A DNA stretch of 64,000 nt from Protopterus annectens (taxonomy: Eukaryota > Chordata > Ceratodontiformes > Protopteridae): positions 508,095,579 through 508,159,578 of the forward strand of contig NC_056745.1 in NCBI RefSeq assembly GCF_019279795.1. Reading direction: 5' to 3'. Positions 10,086 through 18,989 of this stretch are shown piece by piece. The position numbers were made by a program, and so were the translations under genes. The notes beneath the pieces are model-generated. The model had not been told where the DNA came from and made no database searches. It was given only the letters and a program-made list of their open reading frames with translations. Within the stretch, counting starts at the first letter, position 1. The number at the start of each line of letters is the position of its first letter.

Positions 10086-11924
10086 GGGTTCGTCCGAGAC
10101 ATGCTTCTCAGTAGCGGGTACCGATGTTGCCTTGGCCAATCTGGAGCGATCAGAATTACCTTTGGCTGTTCCTCCCTGATCTTCAGTAGAACTTTGTACA
10201 TCAATGGGAGAGGTGAAAAGGCATAAACTGTCAGGGCCTTCCAGCTGAAAGAAAGGGAGTCCACCCTCCAGGCTTGTGGGTGGTATTCTCTTGAGCAGAA
10301 TTTCTTCAGTTGGTGGTTGAGTGGGGAGGCGAACAGGTCTATTTCTGGCATTCCCCATTTCTTTGTTATGGTTTTGAAGATATCTGGATGCAGCATCCAT
10401 TTGTGAGCATCCGTGGTAGTTCTGCTTAATTTGTCTGCTAGTGAATTCTCTTTTCCTGGTACAAATCTGGCCTGCAGTTGAATGTTGAGATTCAGGCCTA
10501 GGTTCCACAGTTCCATTGCCATCCGGCATAAAGGGTAGGAATACGTGCCTCCCTGTTTGTTGATGTACCACATGACTGTCCTTATCAGCAGGTGTCCTTG
10601 CTGGAGGAATGATTTGAATGCCTCTATTGCATGCTTCACTGCCAGCATCTCCTTTAGATTTATGTGTAGATTCAGCTGGTCTTGGGACCATAGGCCTTGG
10701 ATACACTTGTCTTCCATGTGTGCGCCCCAGCCTAGGTCTGAGGCGTCTGTGGTGATGGTCTGCTTTGGTTGTGGTTTGTGGAAAGGCAACCCTCTGTTGG
10801 TCTGGGAGGCCTGAGCCCACCACAGGAATTCATTTTTCAGGCATGGAATGATTGGTATCATGGTTTCTAGACTGTGTCTGTGTTGAGACCATACATTTCC
10901 TTAGGTACCACTGTAATTTTCTCATATGCAGTCTGGCATGTGGGATCAAGATTATGCAGGATGCCATGTAACCCAGGGCCTGCAGGACTTTCCTTGCAAT
11001 AAGCTGAGTTTGTCTTGTCAATGCCGTGAAGTAGACTGGAATTTGTTTTTGTTTTTCTTCTGTGAGAAAAGCCATCTGAGTTATTGTGTCCAGTTCTGCA
11101 CCCACAAATGTTATCCTTTGGGATGGCACTAGTCTTGACTTCTGTATATTGACTGTGTATCCCAAGGCTTGCAGCAGTTGTATGACATAGGCCAAATCCT
11201 TTATTATTTTTGTCTTGTTGTCCGCTTGTATTAGGCAGTCGTCCAGGTATGGGTAGATTTGAATTCCCTGAAGCCTGCGATGTGCAATTACTGATGCCAG
11301 GCATTTCGTGAATACTCTGGGCGCAGTAGATAAGCCAAAGGGCAATGCTGAGAATTGATAATGCTCTGATCCTGCAAGAAATCTGAGGTGTCTTCTGCAA
11401 TCTGGTCGTATAGGGACGTGCAGGTATGCCTCCTTGAGATCTAGAGTCACCAGCCAAGACTCCTTGCCCAACATGGGAAGAAGTTGCTGTAGGGTCAGCA
11501 TCTTGAATTTTGGTACAATGAGATATGTGTTCAGTGCGGATAAGTCGAGAATAGGCCTCCATTGAGTTTCTTTTCTTGGTACAAGGAATAGTCTGGAGTA
11601 AAATCCTTGGCCTTGTTCCATAGATGGTACCTTTTCTATTGCTCTCATCCTTAGTAAGTTGATGACTTGTTTTAGAGCCTCTGACTTCTGGCTTGGTGGA
11701 AGGTTTGGCATTCCTCTCTTTTTGGTAAAGTGTGGAAGTGAGACCTGTAGCCTTTGTCTACTGTTTGCAAAGTCCATTTGTCTCCTGTAATGCAATGCCA
11801 GTTTTTTGAAAATAAAGCTAACTTTCCGCCCAAGGGTGCTTCCAATTGTTCCCTGGTAGGCGGAATCAGAGCCAAGTCATTGTGTCTGTCCTGTGGAAGT
11901 GGTTGCAGTCGCAGCTGTGGAGGC
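9983..11924 (-). pseudogene. A1 RT/RNase H(/methyltransferase-like) gene, frameshifted
   Basis: Order: RT with LVTLDLKEAYLHVPIRP and the catalytic YPYLDDCLIQ; RNase H with ITTDASDLGWG, INLKEMLAVK and LADKLSRTT; then the DIRS C-terminal block (IDLFASPLNHQ, AFSPLPLMYKVLLKI, APDWPRQH) placed like the Dam-type methyltransferase of other DIRS elements. Single-base changes break the frame near 11725 (one T fewer than A5) and near 10900 (one extra base). A 12-bp deletion near 10576 removes the DNTT of the RNase H third-Asp motif. No clear ATG opens the frame; it overlaps the end of gag at about 11924 (GTG). Confidence 0.85.
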
Positions 11925-13696
11925 ACTCCTCTGGTTGTCAGGTTGCCACTGACGGCCCCTGTAGGTACCCCTTGATTGACCTCTGCCTCTTGGGCGTCTA
12001 TTTCTGCCTCTCTGTGCTCTGGAGGTGTCTGGAAAGGACCAATTCTTTGAAGGCCAATTTCTGCTGAACCTCGGAGGTTGGACCTGCAGAAAATCCTTGA
12101 CTGTTTGCACAGATTTTGCTTTTTCTTCCACTTTCTTTAGTACCTCCTGTGCAGGGGAGCCAAATAAACTTTGTTTCTCCATAGGGGCATCTAGGAGTGT
12201 AGACTTAACATGGTCTGGCAAGGATTGCTCTTTTAGCCAGGCATGCCTTCGAATCACTGCTCCAGTCATAGCTGATCTAAATGAAGCCTCCAGTGCATCA
12301 TAGCCACATTTTAAAAATTGATTACTGACCTGCTGAGAATTGTGTACCAACTCCTGAAGGGACTTACGGTCTAAAGGTTCAGGAGAGGAAAGCTTTTTAT
12401 TCAGCTGATCTAACAAAAATTCCTGGTACTGTATCATGTGAAATTGACAGGTTAAAGCCCTGGCAGAAAGAGTAGCAGATGTATAAACTTTTTTACTCCA
12501 TCTCTCTAATGCTCTTGATTCTCTTTCAGAGGGTAGGGGGTTTTTGGCAGAGGCAGCTGCAACACCCTTGGGGCCCTGAGAAATGGTTTCTGGGTCTGCA
12601 GCGTGGGCCTTGTACAAGTGGAAGTGAGAATCCGGGACCCTGTAATATCTGTCAGGTTTGGCAGGGGCCGGGGGAAGAGAATCAGGGGCTGAACTGGCAT
12701 CATTGTATGCATCATCAACAACTGATAGTACAGGTGGTATGGCTAACGGCCTATGCTGTGGTAAGTGTAAAAAAGTCCTTAGCCTTTTCCTAGAATCAGA
12801 AAAATCCTGACCCTGCCATTGGAAATGTTCCCTCATTGAATGTAGAGTTTCCCCAAATGAAAATTCTTCTGGGGGGGGAGGCAGAAGGAATGGAGTCTTC
12901 TGCATCCGAATCCTCATAAGGTGAGTATGGTCCTTCCAGATGGTCTGATAAATCTGATCCATCCGAGGAATAGTCAGAGGAAAGAGGTTCAGGGGGTTCA
13001 GTCCTAGGCCTCTTTTCAGGAGCCGGTTGTGAGGCCCTGTCTGGGTGAGGTTGGGATCCCCTGATCAAAGAAATAAGGTCCTCAGCAAGGCTGAGAATCT
13101 GAGAACTTGAGGAAGGTCTGTGAGGGGGAGCTTTTGTAGGTAAGGCCTTGGAAAGTTTAGCTGCTTTAGCCCTGGAGAAGGCCTTAATAGACATAGAAGC
13201 AGGGGGTCTAGCTGCCCCACGTGCAGGAGTAGAAATGTCCAACGGAATGGTGTCGGACAATTCTTGTGTGCCTGCTTCTTCGGTAGGAATTTCTGTAGCC
13301 AACTCAGCCGGGGCCTCTGTGGCCTCAGTTGTCGGAGGCATGTTTGCGGCCGAAGGAAGAACAGAGGACTCGGTTTCAGCCGAAAGAGACACTCGCGGTA
13401 GGCATAACCGTGGTTTCTGCAGAAACCACGGGCCGCGAGTGTCGGTCCTTTTCCTTGCGTTTTTTAGCTAAGTGAGTAGTCGGAGTCTCCGACGGCATTT
13501 TATATGCAAAAGCGGGACCAAAAAACTCTTCTGCAAACTCCGACCGATGTCTAAGTGTCCGTCGGTTGAAGGAAGCCCAGGCTAAACAAGCTGATACGTC
13601 GTGGTCTGGGCCTAAGCAAGGAAGGCAGTAAGAGTGGAAATCCTTATGAGGTATTTGTTTCCCACAAGTTAAACAATTATTTACTTTTTCTGACAT
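11877..13696 (-). pseudogene. A1 gag, two frameshifts
   Basis: Structural protein gene. The start is the ATG of MSEKVNNCLTCGKQ at 13696. A Cys/His cluster follows (CLTC, CLPCLGPDHD, CLAC), probably a zinc-binding module, then a Ser/Thr/Pro-rich region, an acidic region (EDSDAEDSIPSAS), a helical region (RWSKKVYTSATLSARAL, YDALEASFRSA) and a Gly/Arg-rich tail (GRNRRPRGRGQSRG), ending in TSTGQTQ at 11877. A 2-bp loss near 13376 is private to A1. A C8 run near 12870 gives a second shift, shared with A4 and A5. A broken GC-rich palindrome lies at 13370-13442. Confidence 0.85.
13408..13431. repeat. perfect 24-bp palindrome inside A1 gag
   Basis: The half-site ccgtggtttctg is followed by its exact reverse complement. 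It lies between inverted arms actcgcgg and ccgcgagt. The equivalent segments in A3, A4 and A5 are imperfect; A2 is perfect with a different sequence. Confidence 0.9.
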
Positions 13697-13854
13697 CGGC
13701 TGAGGCAAGAAAGAGTCCCCAACAGGGTACTTAGCTTTTTTAGAAGTCTTCGGTAGCTGAAATCTCTGGATCTGACCGACCGGCACTTGCGAACAGCTTC
13801 TGCTTCGGGCACCGCGCGGCAAGAAAGACTGAGGAAAATGGCGTCGGCTGATGC

Positions 13855-13861
13855 CTTTATA
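13855..13861 (-). promoter_or_regulatory. TATA box in the A1 5' terminal repeat
   Basis: TATAAAG on the minus strand, about 30 nt upstream of a CCTCAGTC initiator-like site and about 160 nt upstream of the gag ATG. It is the probable core promoter for the full-length element RNA. Confidence 0.6.
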
Positions 13862-13997
13862 CCCCAGGAGCTATGACGTCGGGTGAAGTTCGACATCAGC
13901 CAAGGCAAGACCCAGACTTTGGAATCCGGCCGACCGAGGGCTGCCTGAGGCAGGACAACCCATATGTTATGACTGCAGATGCATCCTTGAAGGACAT

Positions 13998-14723
13998 CCT
14001 CAGAATCAGATGAAAGAACCGGAGACCCAGTAGCCTGCATAGGAAAGGAAGTGAAAGAGAGAAGAGGGAGAGTGGAAAAAGGTTTCAAGGCTATCAAGGC
14101 CTTAATAAAACCCTGTGAAAAGGCATCCCAATCAGACTGACGAGTAGAAGGGATGTTGGAATGTTCAGTCTTTTTCTTTTTCTTTACATGTCTTTCTGTA
14201 TGAGGAGACAAAGAAGAAAGTGATGTAGGCCTAACACCTGAAGCAGTCAAAGAAGGATCCCTACATGTAATGACAGGAACTTCGCCGACGTCCTCCAGCA
14301 CAATAAGCTGTGGTTCCCCCATGTCACTCGAAATGTACATCTACATAGCCTCTGATGTGCTGGGATCCGATCCCTTGGAGGCTTCTACAGAGGGACCCGA
14401 CCTCAAGGGTTACATCAAAGGTAAAAGACACAGCCAAAGTGGTTTCAGGTTTTTCCTTGCTCGCCTTCCCTCTACACACTTGGCTCGGCCGAAGGACCCC
14501 TGGAACCTTCCATAAAGTCTTTAGCCAGATGTTTAAGCTGATGATTTTCAAAGTAAAGATTTAAAGCTGAAAGTCGGCTACAGAAAGTCTTAGGCACAAA
14601 AGCCTGAAAAATGGAGTAGGATCAACAATCGTGACTAGGCCCTAAACTTGAGAGAGAGAGGTTGTGGCTATCTTTATGTGGAATCTGCCTTCCACACCTA
14701 CACTTGCCCTTCCTGGATGACAT
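13998..14723 (-). pseudogene. B1 gag, N-terminal piece
   Basis: The ATG at 14723 opens MSSRKGKCRCGRQIPHKDSH, homologous to MSSKKGKCKCGWQIPHKDTH of B3 and to the CGKQIPHKDFHSYC segment of family A. The second half of the Cys/His cluster is decayed (stop near TGA at about 14633). Further down, QSDWDAFSQGFIKALIALKP at 14080-14140 matches the B3 gag, and the piece ends SSDSED at the A1 border. Confidence 0.7.
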
Positions 14724-14920
14724 GAACAAAAACAAATGTCAGAAGCAAGAAAATATATCCCAAACGAGGTTCTTATCTGAAACTGGCAACAACATACAGA
14801 ATCCGACTGCAGACTGTACATGAGAGTCAACCTTCCAAGTGGTGGCAGAAAATTTCTGAGGATGGTATGTGCAAATGTCCTTTTATGGCTGACGTTGTTA
14901 GAGCATACATGTGGCATCCC

Positions 14921-15295
14921 ACATACTGGCAATAACTGTAATTTTGCACCTGCTGGCCTTCTGCAGAAACTTGGGGAATTAGAAGTACAGGGGGCTAAGC
15001 ACGGAGGAGACCAGGGGGCCACAGCTGAGACATCGCATCACTTGGTGACTGTCCTAGGGAAGAGATCAAGGCAAAAAAGCTGCTGCATTTAGTGTTTTTA
15101 TGGGGTGGGGGGGCAGATTGCAGCAGGGAGTGCCCCAGTGACTGAAAATTTGTTTTGGTGATCGCAGGATTGAAGGACCACTCATGACACATCCAAAGAT
15201 CTCTGCTGAGCCTGTCCGACACATAGCTGGACAAGCCCAGTATGTGTGTAGCAGTCCAGGATGTCAGAGTGGTCTATGGTGCCAGACTCGAGTAT
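14921..15295. other. no recognised feature
   Basis: No gene, repeat end or RNA recognised. Short open frames on both strands have no features I can match. A G-rich run (gtggggggg) lies near 15106. Confidence 0.4.
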
Positions 15296-15490
15296 TAAAC
15301 TCCTTTTATGGCTGATGGGTGATCTGGTTCCTAGACTGAGGCAAGGATTCAAATCCCCCTTCTGACAGCGGTTGGGTTTGGCATAATGTTTAATGCGTCT
15401 ACCTCACAGACACAATGCACAATTTTCACCTTTGACTGGAATATTGGCTAGGCTTAAAATGGCCCACAAATGCAGTTAGCCTAGTACTTA
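15296..15490 (+). mobile_element. SINE-like element 1 with a CR1-type 3' tail
   Basis: Contains ggcataatgtttaatgcgtc, then cctcacagacacaa, a tRNA-like box region, and ends ttggctaggcttaaaatgg...gcagttagcctag...atctatgaaccta. That end matches the 3' UTR and octamer tail of the CR1 LINE at 7618-7678. The 5' limit is uncertain. It shares its body with SINE-like element 2. Confidence 0.6.
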
Positions 15491-15540
15491 TCTATGAACC
15501 TACAAATGTACATTAATGTTTACTTTTAGGGAGACCCCCT

Positions 15541-15755
15541 GGGCTCTAACTGGTTAGGATTTGGCATTCTCACCACCACAGCCCAAGTTCGATTCCAAAT
15601 CAAGGGATTTAGGTGTTGGCAAAATGGTTAAGGTGTTTACCTCACAGACACAAAATAATGGGACGGATTCTCACCTTTGAAGAGAAACTGGATAGGCTTA
15701 AAAAGACATGCAAGGGCAGCTAGCCTAATATTAACCTCTGAACCTATGAATCAGA
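15541..15755 (+). mobile_element. SINE-like element 2, tRNA-derived head and CR1-type tail
   Basis: The head carries pol III promoter-like boxes: ctaactggttagga (A box) and gttcgattcc (B box) near 15546-15596. A second tRNA-like stretch (ggcaaaatggttaaggtgtt) and cctcacagacacaa follow as in element 1. The tail, ggataggcttaaaa...ggcagctagcctaat...ctgaacctatgaa, again matches the CR1 LINE 3' end. This fits a SINE that borrows the LINE's reverse transcriptase through a shared tail. Confidence 0.7.
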
Positions 15756-16365
15756 AGCATTACAGGACCATCGTTCATTGCAAAAGCCTCACAGCTTCCC
15801 AACAGATGACAGGGTCTGGTTCTGCATGCTTAAGAACCAAACCAGTGTCATACTGTTACTCTGTATGGACATCAAGCTCTGAATTTCCTGGAACACTAGG
15901 ACTGCCTTCAACATTTATGTGAAGACTGGCCCTTTGAAAAGCACTTCACACACACCTAGGGGAGCACACATCCATGGTTACTGTTGCTACCTGCTGCAGG
16001 CTTTAAACTGTCTGCCCATCCAGACTAAGGCAGAATGTAGCCACCAGTGAAGATTTTTCCAGCATGAACTGGTGATAATAGTCTTGGAAAGAAGGCAAAG
16101 ACCCTGTGGCCACTGGTTCTGGAGTAACCACTGTAAAATTCTCAGTTGAAAGCAGAACTCCTTCACCACCAGTACTGAGGACACCATTAAACCTAGGGCC
16201 ATGAGCATTAATGCTTCTACTGGATGGGAACTATTTAGCAAGAGGCTGACTCCAGACTGGAGGGACTGAACTTTGTCCTGCAGGACGGAAATTACAAAAG
16301 TGTAGTATCTAGTTGGCAGCTCAGGAACACCGCCAGCCTATGAAAGGGTGAAAGGTTTGATGTGA

Positions 16366-16373
16366 CTTGGGAT
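16366..16373. repeat. 8-bp target duplication, left copy
   Basis: cttgggat, identical to 17017-17024 on the other side of the hAT-type element. Confidence 0.95.
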
Positions 16374-17016
16374 CAGGGTTGCCAGACATCCCTATTTGGG
16401 CGGGACTGTCCCGAGATCAGCAGCCTGATCCAGAGTCCCGCACTGCCAGTTTAAATCCCGGGCAGCCTCCGCTTTGTTTTTTTTTGATTGGCCTGTATAC
16501 TGGCATATGGGCCAATCAGAAATCGCTAAACACAGAGCTTCTTGTGTTTAACGCAGAACATCGCAGTTCCGCATTAAACAGAAGTAGCTCCGTGTTTAGC
16601 ATTTTTGATTGGCCCATATACCGGTATACGGGCCAATCAAAAAAACTGCAAAACAGAGCTACTTCTGTTTAATGCGGAACTGCGATGTTTCGCATTAAAC
16701 AGAAGTAGCTCCGTGTTTAGCAATTTTTGATTGGCCCATATACTGGTATACGGGCCAATCAAAAAAAATCGCAAAACAGAGGTACTTCTGTTTAATGCAG
16801 AACTGCGATGTTTCGCATTAAACAGAAACAGCTCCGTGTTTGTTTATTTTTGATTGGCCCGGGCCAATCAAATAAAAAATAAACACAGAGCTACTTTTGT
16901 TTAATACGTAACTCTGATGTTCCGCATTAAAGACCCTGGCGTGGAAGACCTTTTTTTTTTTTTTGTCTTCACTTTGGTTTGTCCCTACCTGGCCAGTAGG
17001 AAATCTAGCAACCCTG
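16374..17016. mobile_element. non-autonomous hAT-type DNA transposon, 643 bp
   Basis: Terminal inverted repeats begin cagggttgccagacatcc (left) and, on the other strand, cagggttgctagatttc (right). An exact 8-bp duplication of DIRS D sequence flanks it. Terminal CAGGG and an 8-bp duplication are hallmarks of the hAT superfamily. It has no transposase frame. Its interior is an array of palindromes (16486-16869), annotated separately. Confidence 0.93.
16486..16869. repeat. palindrome array, about 122-bp period, inside the hAT element
   Basis: Four near-perfect palindromes share gattggcc...ggccaatc arms: 16486-16517, 16607-16638, 16729-16760 (32 bp each) and a collapsed 18-bp version at 16852-16869 (gattggcccgggccaatc). 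Starts are 121, 122 and 123 bp apart. The segments between them are themselves inverted repeats (cttctgtttaatgcggaa against ttccgcattaaacagaag), so hairpins alternate along the whole array. Confidence 0.95.
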
Positions 17017-17024
17017 CTTGGGAT
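17017..17024. repeat. 8-bp target duplication, right copy
   Basis: cttgggat, identical to 16366-16373. Confidence 0.95.
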
Positions 17025-18600
17025 AGTACACAAAAATGCCCAAGGTCTGGAAAAGACTGCAAAGGTAATCCCTGGCTTGTAGAAGGTCATCAAGGGGGCA
17101 GCCAACAGCCAGTTGTTTAGATATGGGAAAACTCTGTAGCCCAAAATTCAAAGATGGGCTGCTAGAATCGATACTTCACTGGAGGCTGCAATGAGGCCAA
17201 ATGATAGTGCAGCGCTCTAAATTGAAAATGGTTGGCTGCTATTTGAAGGAGTAAATATTTCCCCAGGGCTACATTCTGATTTTTATTTGAAGCTACATGT
17301 CCTGGAGATCCATGGAGCAAATACAATCATTCTGGATGAGGCAGTGTAAAACTGACCTGAATACAGCCTTTTTGACATACATAAAGAAGAAAGATTCAGA
17401 ATGGGTCTGAAGTCCTTGGATTTCTTTGGAACCAAAAAGAGCCAGTATTTTATTCAAGATTTTATCTGGTCTAGAGGGACCTCATGGATGGTTCTTTTTA
17501 CCAGGAGAGAGGAAATTTATTTTAAAGCGGCTTTTGCCTGCTTGGGTGGAACATCTGGCAAATGAAAGGGAGGTAGTTGCGGTTGTCCAAAAATGGAATG
17601 CGACAGCCACTAGATGTTATCCTTCTTATCCAGTTGTCTCAGCTGATCAAGACCCACAAGTTTGAAAAGAGAAAGAGGGAGAAGAGTCTTCCAAATGCTA
17701 ACAGAGTTTACTAACTGGATAGACCTTCAGGGGGGTTCTAGGGTCTCCTGTCAAAGAATGGACCACAGTACCCGTGGTTCTGTAGACCTCAGCCTATGGG
17801 CCTTCTTCCATCAAAGGGGCCACATATCTCTGTCCAAAGGCAAGACAAACTTGAGGTCTTAACTTATGAAACCAGAGTGAATGATGTTCTTTTTGGCTTT
17901 GTCTATACAATCGTTAAGCAGCATCGACCCTAACACCTACAAAGAATCTTGCTCACATTTCTGTAACCTTTCTTTACCTAAAGAACCAAACAAGGATGAT
18001 CTACAGGGTGCATTTATAAAGGACACTTTTAAGCTGACCGTGAAGTCAAACAGGTGCAGCCAAGTATGGCAACTTGTACTAATACCAACACCAGCTGCCC
18101 AGACCTGCTCCATCTGCCATGTTATGCATTTGGAGCATGAAGAGGATGGTTAGGCTAAACATGGTGGTCAGGGTAATTTCTAACTGCTTCCTAGACTCTG
18201 CCAAAAGGTTCTTCAGAGTACGTAATGCACTGCTGTGCAAAATCCCTGTGGAACTTGTTCATATGGATGACATAGTTGGAGACGCACAAGGCAAAGGTGT
18301 CTGAAGCATACGCTTGCTTCCCGAACCTGTCCATTGCTCTGGACTATCCAGGAGGCTGGAACTTTTTTTTTTTTTTTTGGCTGCAGACCCAATGATGTTG
18401 TCCACAGATGGAGACCTGTCACAATTTAGCTGCTGTGTGCATCGGGTTTGGATGGGTGACTGACAACTTGGCTTCCAGGACAGTTTCACAATTATAAGGC
18501 TCCTGATCTCCTCATTGACAGCTATCAATATGTCAGCTGAAGGGACCACCCAGGACATAGACAATGTTGTCCTGTAGGCCTCAAACAATACCTTTTCTTT

Positions 18601-18937
18601 GCTTTAATTTCTCCTAGTATTTGGGGTTTCTAGTATCACAACATAAATGGATCCCACTCCTAAGTCAAAGTATGACTAAAGTTCATGAAATTAGTATTGT
18701 TTCAATCTTTGATGTTAGCTAAAAGTGTTCTTCAGTACCAGCAATGTGTCCAGAATTGACTTACTCTGTAAATCATATGGAATTACAATGACTGGTAAGC
18801 ATACCTAAATACGACACATTGCATTAATTTCTGCTAGCAAATCTTGATATTTTATGACCGTCTCTCTTTGTATACAAGACAATGTAATCACTGAGTGTAG
18901 CAATTTCAGTGCTCAATGCTAGTTTTGTTCATAATAC
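18601..18937. other. AT-rich spacer, no recognised feature
   Basis: No gene or repeat end recognised between DIRS D and the 3' end of LINE copy 2. Confidence 0.4.
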
Positions 18938-18989
18938 TAGGCTATTGGCCCGGATGCCCTTATAAGCAGCCCTTATAAGCAGAGCCAAG

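Larger units (their letters stand above)
8416..13997 (-). mobile_element. DIRS element A1, full length (5582 bp)
   Basis: Complete DIRS architecture on the minus strand: 5' inverted terminal repeat about 13818-13997, gag, RT/RNase H, YR, internal complementary region 8813-8910, and 3' inverted terminal repeat about 8416-8626. The two terminal repeats are inverted relative to each other and share about 180 bp including a TATA box. No direct LTRs, protease or DDE integrase are present. It is inserted into B1 gag, with B1 reading GAAT on one side and CCTCAG on the other and no duplicated target. gag and RT/RNase H are broken; YR is intact. Confidence 0.93.
1545..14920 (-). mobile_element. DIRS element B1 (old family), broken by a CR1 LINE and by DIRS A1
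   Basis: A decayed tyrosine-recombinase retrotransposon read on the minus strand. Its own DNA lies in three pieces: about 1545-4339 (partial YR, RNase H, RT, end of gag), about 7680-8415 (middle of gag) and 13998 to about 14920 (start of gag and 5' region). The pieces form one gag frame order when the insertions are removed. The 3' end is missing: homology to the better-preserved B3 begins within the YR gene near 1545, with no 3' terminal repeat or internal complementary region. All three genes carry frameshifts, so it is dead. The 5' limit near 14920 is approximate, placed by weak similarity to the region upstream of gag in B3. Confidence 0.8.
15950..18600 (-). mobile_element. DIRS element D, strongly decayed, broken by a hAT element
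   Basis: Minus-strand DIRS remnant in two parts, 15950-16373 and 17025 to about 18600. The first part resembles the RT/RNase H linker: LMLMALGLMVSSVLV, then LRILQWLLQNQWPQG and KNLHWWLHSALVWMG, comparable to LQALGYMASCIILIP, MRKLQWYLRNVWSQH and LKKEFLWWAQA. The second part begins with the RT catalytic region, where the YLDD box has become FPYLNNWLL near 17130. Upstream frames to about 17760 are RT-like, and 17900-18600 is probably gag, with weak support. No terminal repeats are seen. Confidence 0.6.

Noticed and set aside
13697..13822. N-terminal extension of gag (reading upstream of MSEKVNN)
   Set aside because: The frame is open but begins with a non-ATG codon inside the terminal repeat; the first ATG in family A is that of MSEKVNN or its variants.
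8416..13997. Endogenous retrovirus or gypsy-type LTR element
   Set aside because: Terminal repeats are inverted, not direct; there is no protease, DDE integrase or envelope; a tyrosine recombinase and internal complementary region mark it as DIRS.
15541..15610. A functional tRNA gene
   Set aside because: A-box and B-box-like sequences are present, but no complete cloverleaf with paired acceptor stem was found; the unit continues into a SINE body and LINE-like tail.
16486..16869. CRISPR-like array of regularly spaced palindromic repeats
   Set aside because: The intervening segments are also repeats and inverted repeats, not unique spacers, and the array lies inside a hAT-type element with an 8-bp target duplication in a vertebrate genome.
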